The position numbers were made by a program, and so were the translations under genes. A stretch of 11,525 nt of DNA from JABIKK01 sp964622835 (GTDB lineage Archaea > Nanobdellota > Nanobdellia > SCGC-AAA011-G17 > UBA489), in assembly GCA_964622835.1 (NCBI GenBank), contig CAZUSA010000009.1, forward strand, positions 1 to 11,525, given 5' to 3'. Each line of letters begins with the position of its first letter. The first letter of the stretch is position 1. The notes under the pieces were generated by a model that was not told the origin of the DNA, searched no databases, and was given only the letters and a program-made list of their open reading frames with translations. Below are positions 11,438 through 11,525 of the stretch, one piece after another.

Positions 11438-11525
11438 TTATCCTTTTGGGTGTCTTTTCATATATCTTATTGCAATCAATTTTTTGTTTAAATGTGTAAC
11501 TTCTGTTTGCAGTTTATTAACTGCC
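11438..11525 (-). CDS. C-terminal tail of a coiled-coil protein (5' end cut by window edge)
   Basis: Open frame entering from the right edge and ending TAA at 11438-11440. The visible 28 residues, VNKLQTEVTHLNKKLIAI then RYMKRHPKG, form a basic helix with leucine/valine heptad spacing, consistent with a coiled coil. It lies four bases upstream of the FGGxT gene start, and its last codons supply that gene's AAGGA SD, so the two are one operon. Too little is visible for a family call. Confidence 0.65.
   Translation of the reverse strand, partial: AVNKLQTEVTHLNKKLIAIRYMKRHPKG

Noticed and set aside
1..11525. CRISPR array, tRNA or rRNA genes
   Set aside because: No regularly spaced direct repeats and no cloverleaf or rRNA-like stretch found on reading both strands.

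Overview
The window is AT-rich, gene-dense and reads as archaeal. Several upstream regions carry TATA boxes (TTTATAAA-like), one with a BRE-like element. Two operon-leading genes sit at leaderless spacing (ATG about 28-33 nt below the TATA box), and internal genes use GGAGG-type Shine-Dalgarno sites. Two surface proteins begin with short NKKG leaders followed by one hydrophobic segment, resembling archaeal class III (pilin-like) signal peptides. N-glycosylation sequons are abundant in the predicted extracellular parts. Such leaders, together with a C-x5-C-x5-C-x4-C mini-domain, are common in DPANN and uncultivated euryarchaeal secreted proteins; assignment to that host group is an inference. 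I see no rRNA, tRNA, housekeeping gene, integrase or replication initiator. The window looks like part of a virus, plasmid or integrated element.

Layout: (1) Positions 1-2186, minus strand: a leaderless operon of a 50-aa ribbon-helix-helix regulator, a large Cys-rich glycoprotein with one membrane anchor, a two-TM protein and a multi-TM protein with CPBP-protease-like residues that runs off the left edge. (2) 2187-2405: a structured intergenic region with a possibly bidirectional TATA box, a nested imperfect inverted repeat of about 113 bp and a hairpin plus T9 terminator. (3) 2406-3488, minus: a 360-aa anchored beta-rich protein, the best candidate for a major surface or virion protein. (4) 3489-3647: a divergent control region with two dyads and two TATA boxes.

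(5) 3648-8408, plus: a tightly coupled operon of a winged-helix-like regulator, a three-TM protein with a C-terminal glycosylation tail, three unrecognised helical proteins, a Cys/His metal-site protein, a HerA/FtsK-superfamily ATPase and a 43-aa basic protein. (6) 8409-8517: BRE/TATA promoter with an operator-like dyad. (7) 8518-11056, plus: a second operon of small, mostly unknown accessory genes, including the widespread phage 'MGYTHYW' family, a two-CxxC zinc ribbon and an AbrB/DUF2080-like DNA binder. (8) 11053-11525, minus: a convergent pair, one member of a recognisable 'FGGxT' family and the tail of a coiled-coil protein.

Working model (inference): anchored glycoproteins and multi-TM proteins form a membrane-associated particle or cell-surface machine, the HerA-like ATPase moves DNA, and the three orphan helical proteins are its dedicated partners. 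This would fit an enveloped or pleomorphic archaeal virus, or a conjugative element. Nothing in the window alone decides between them.
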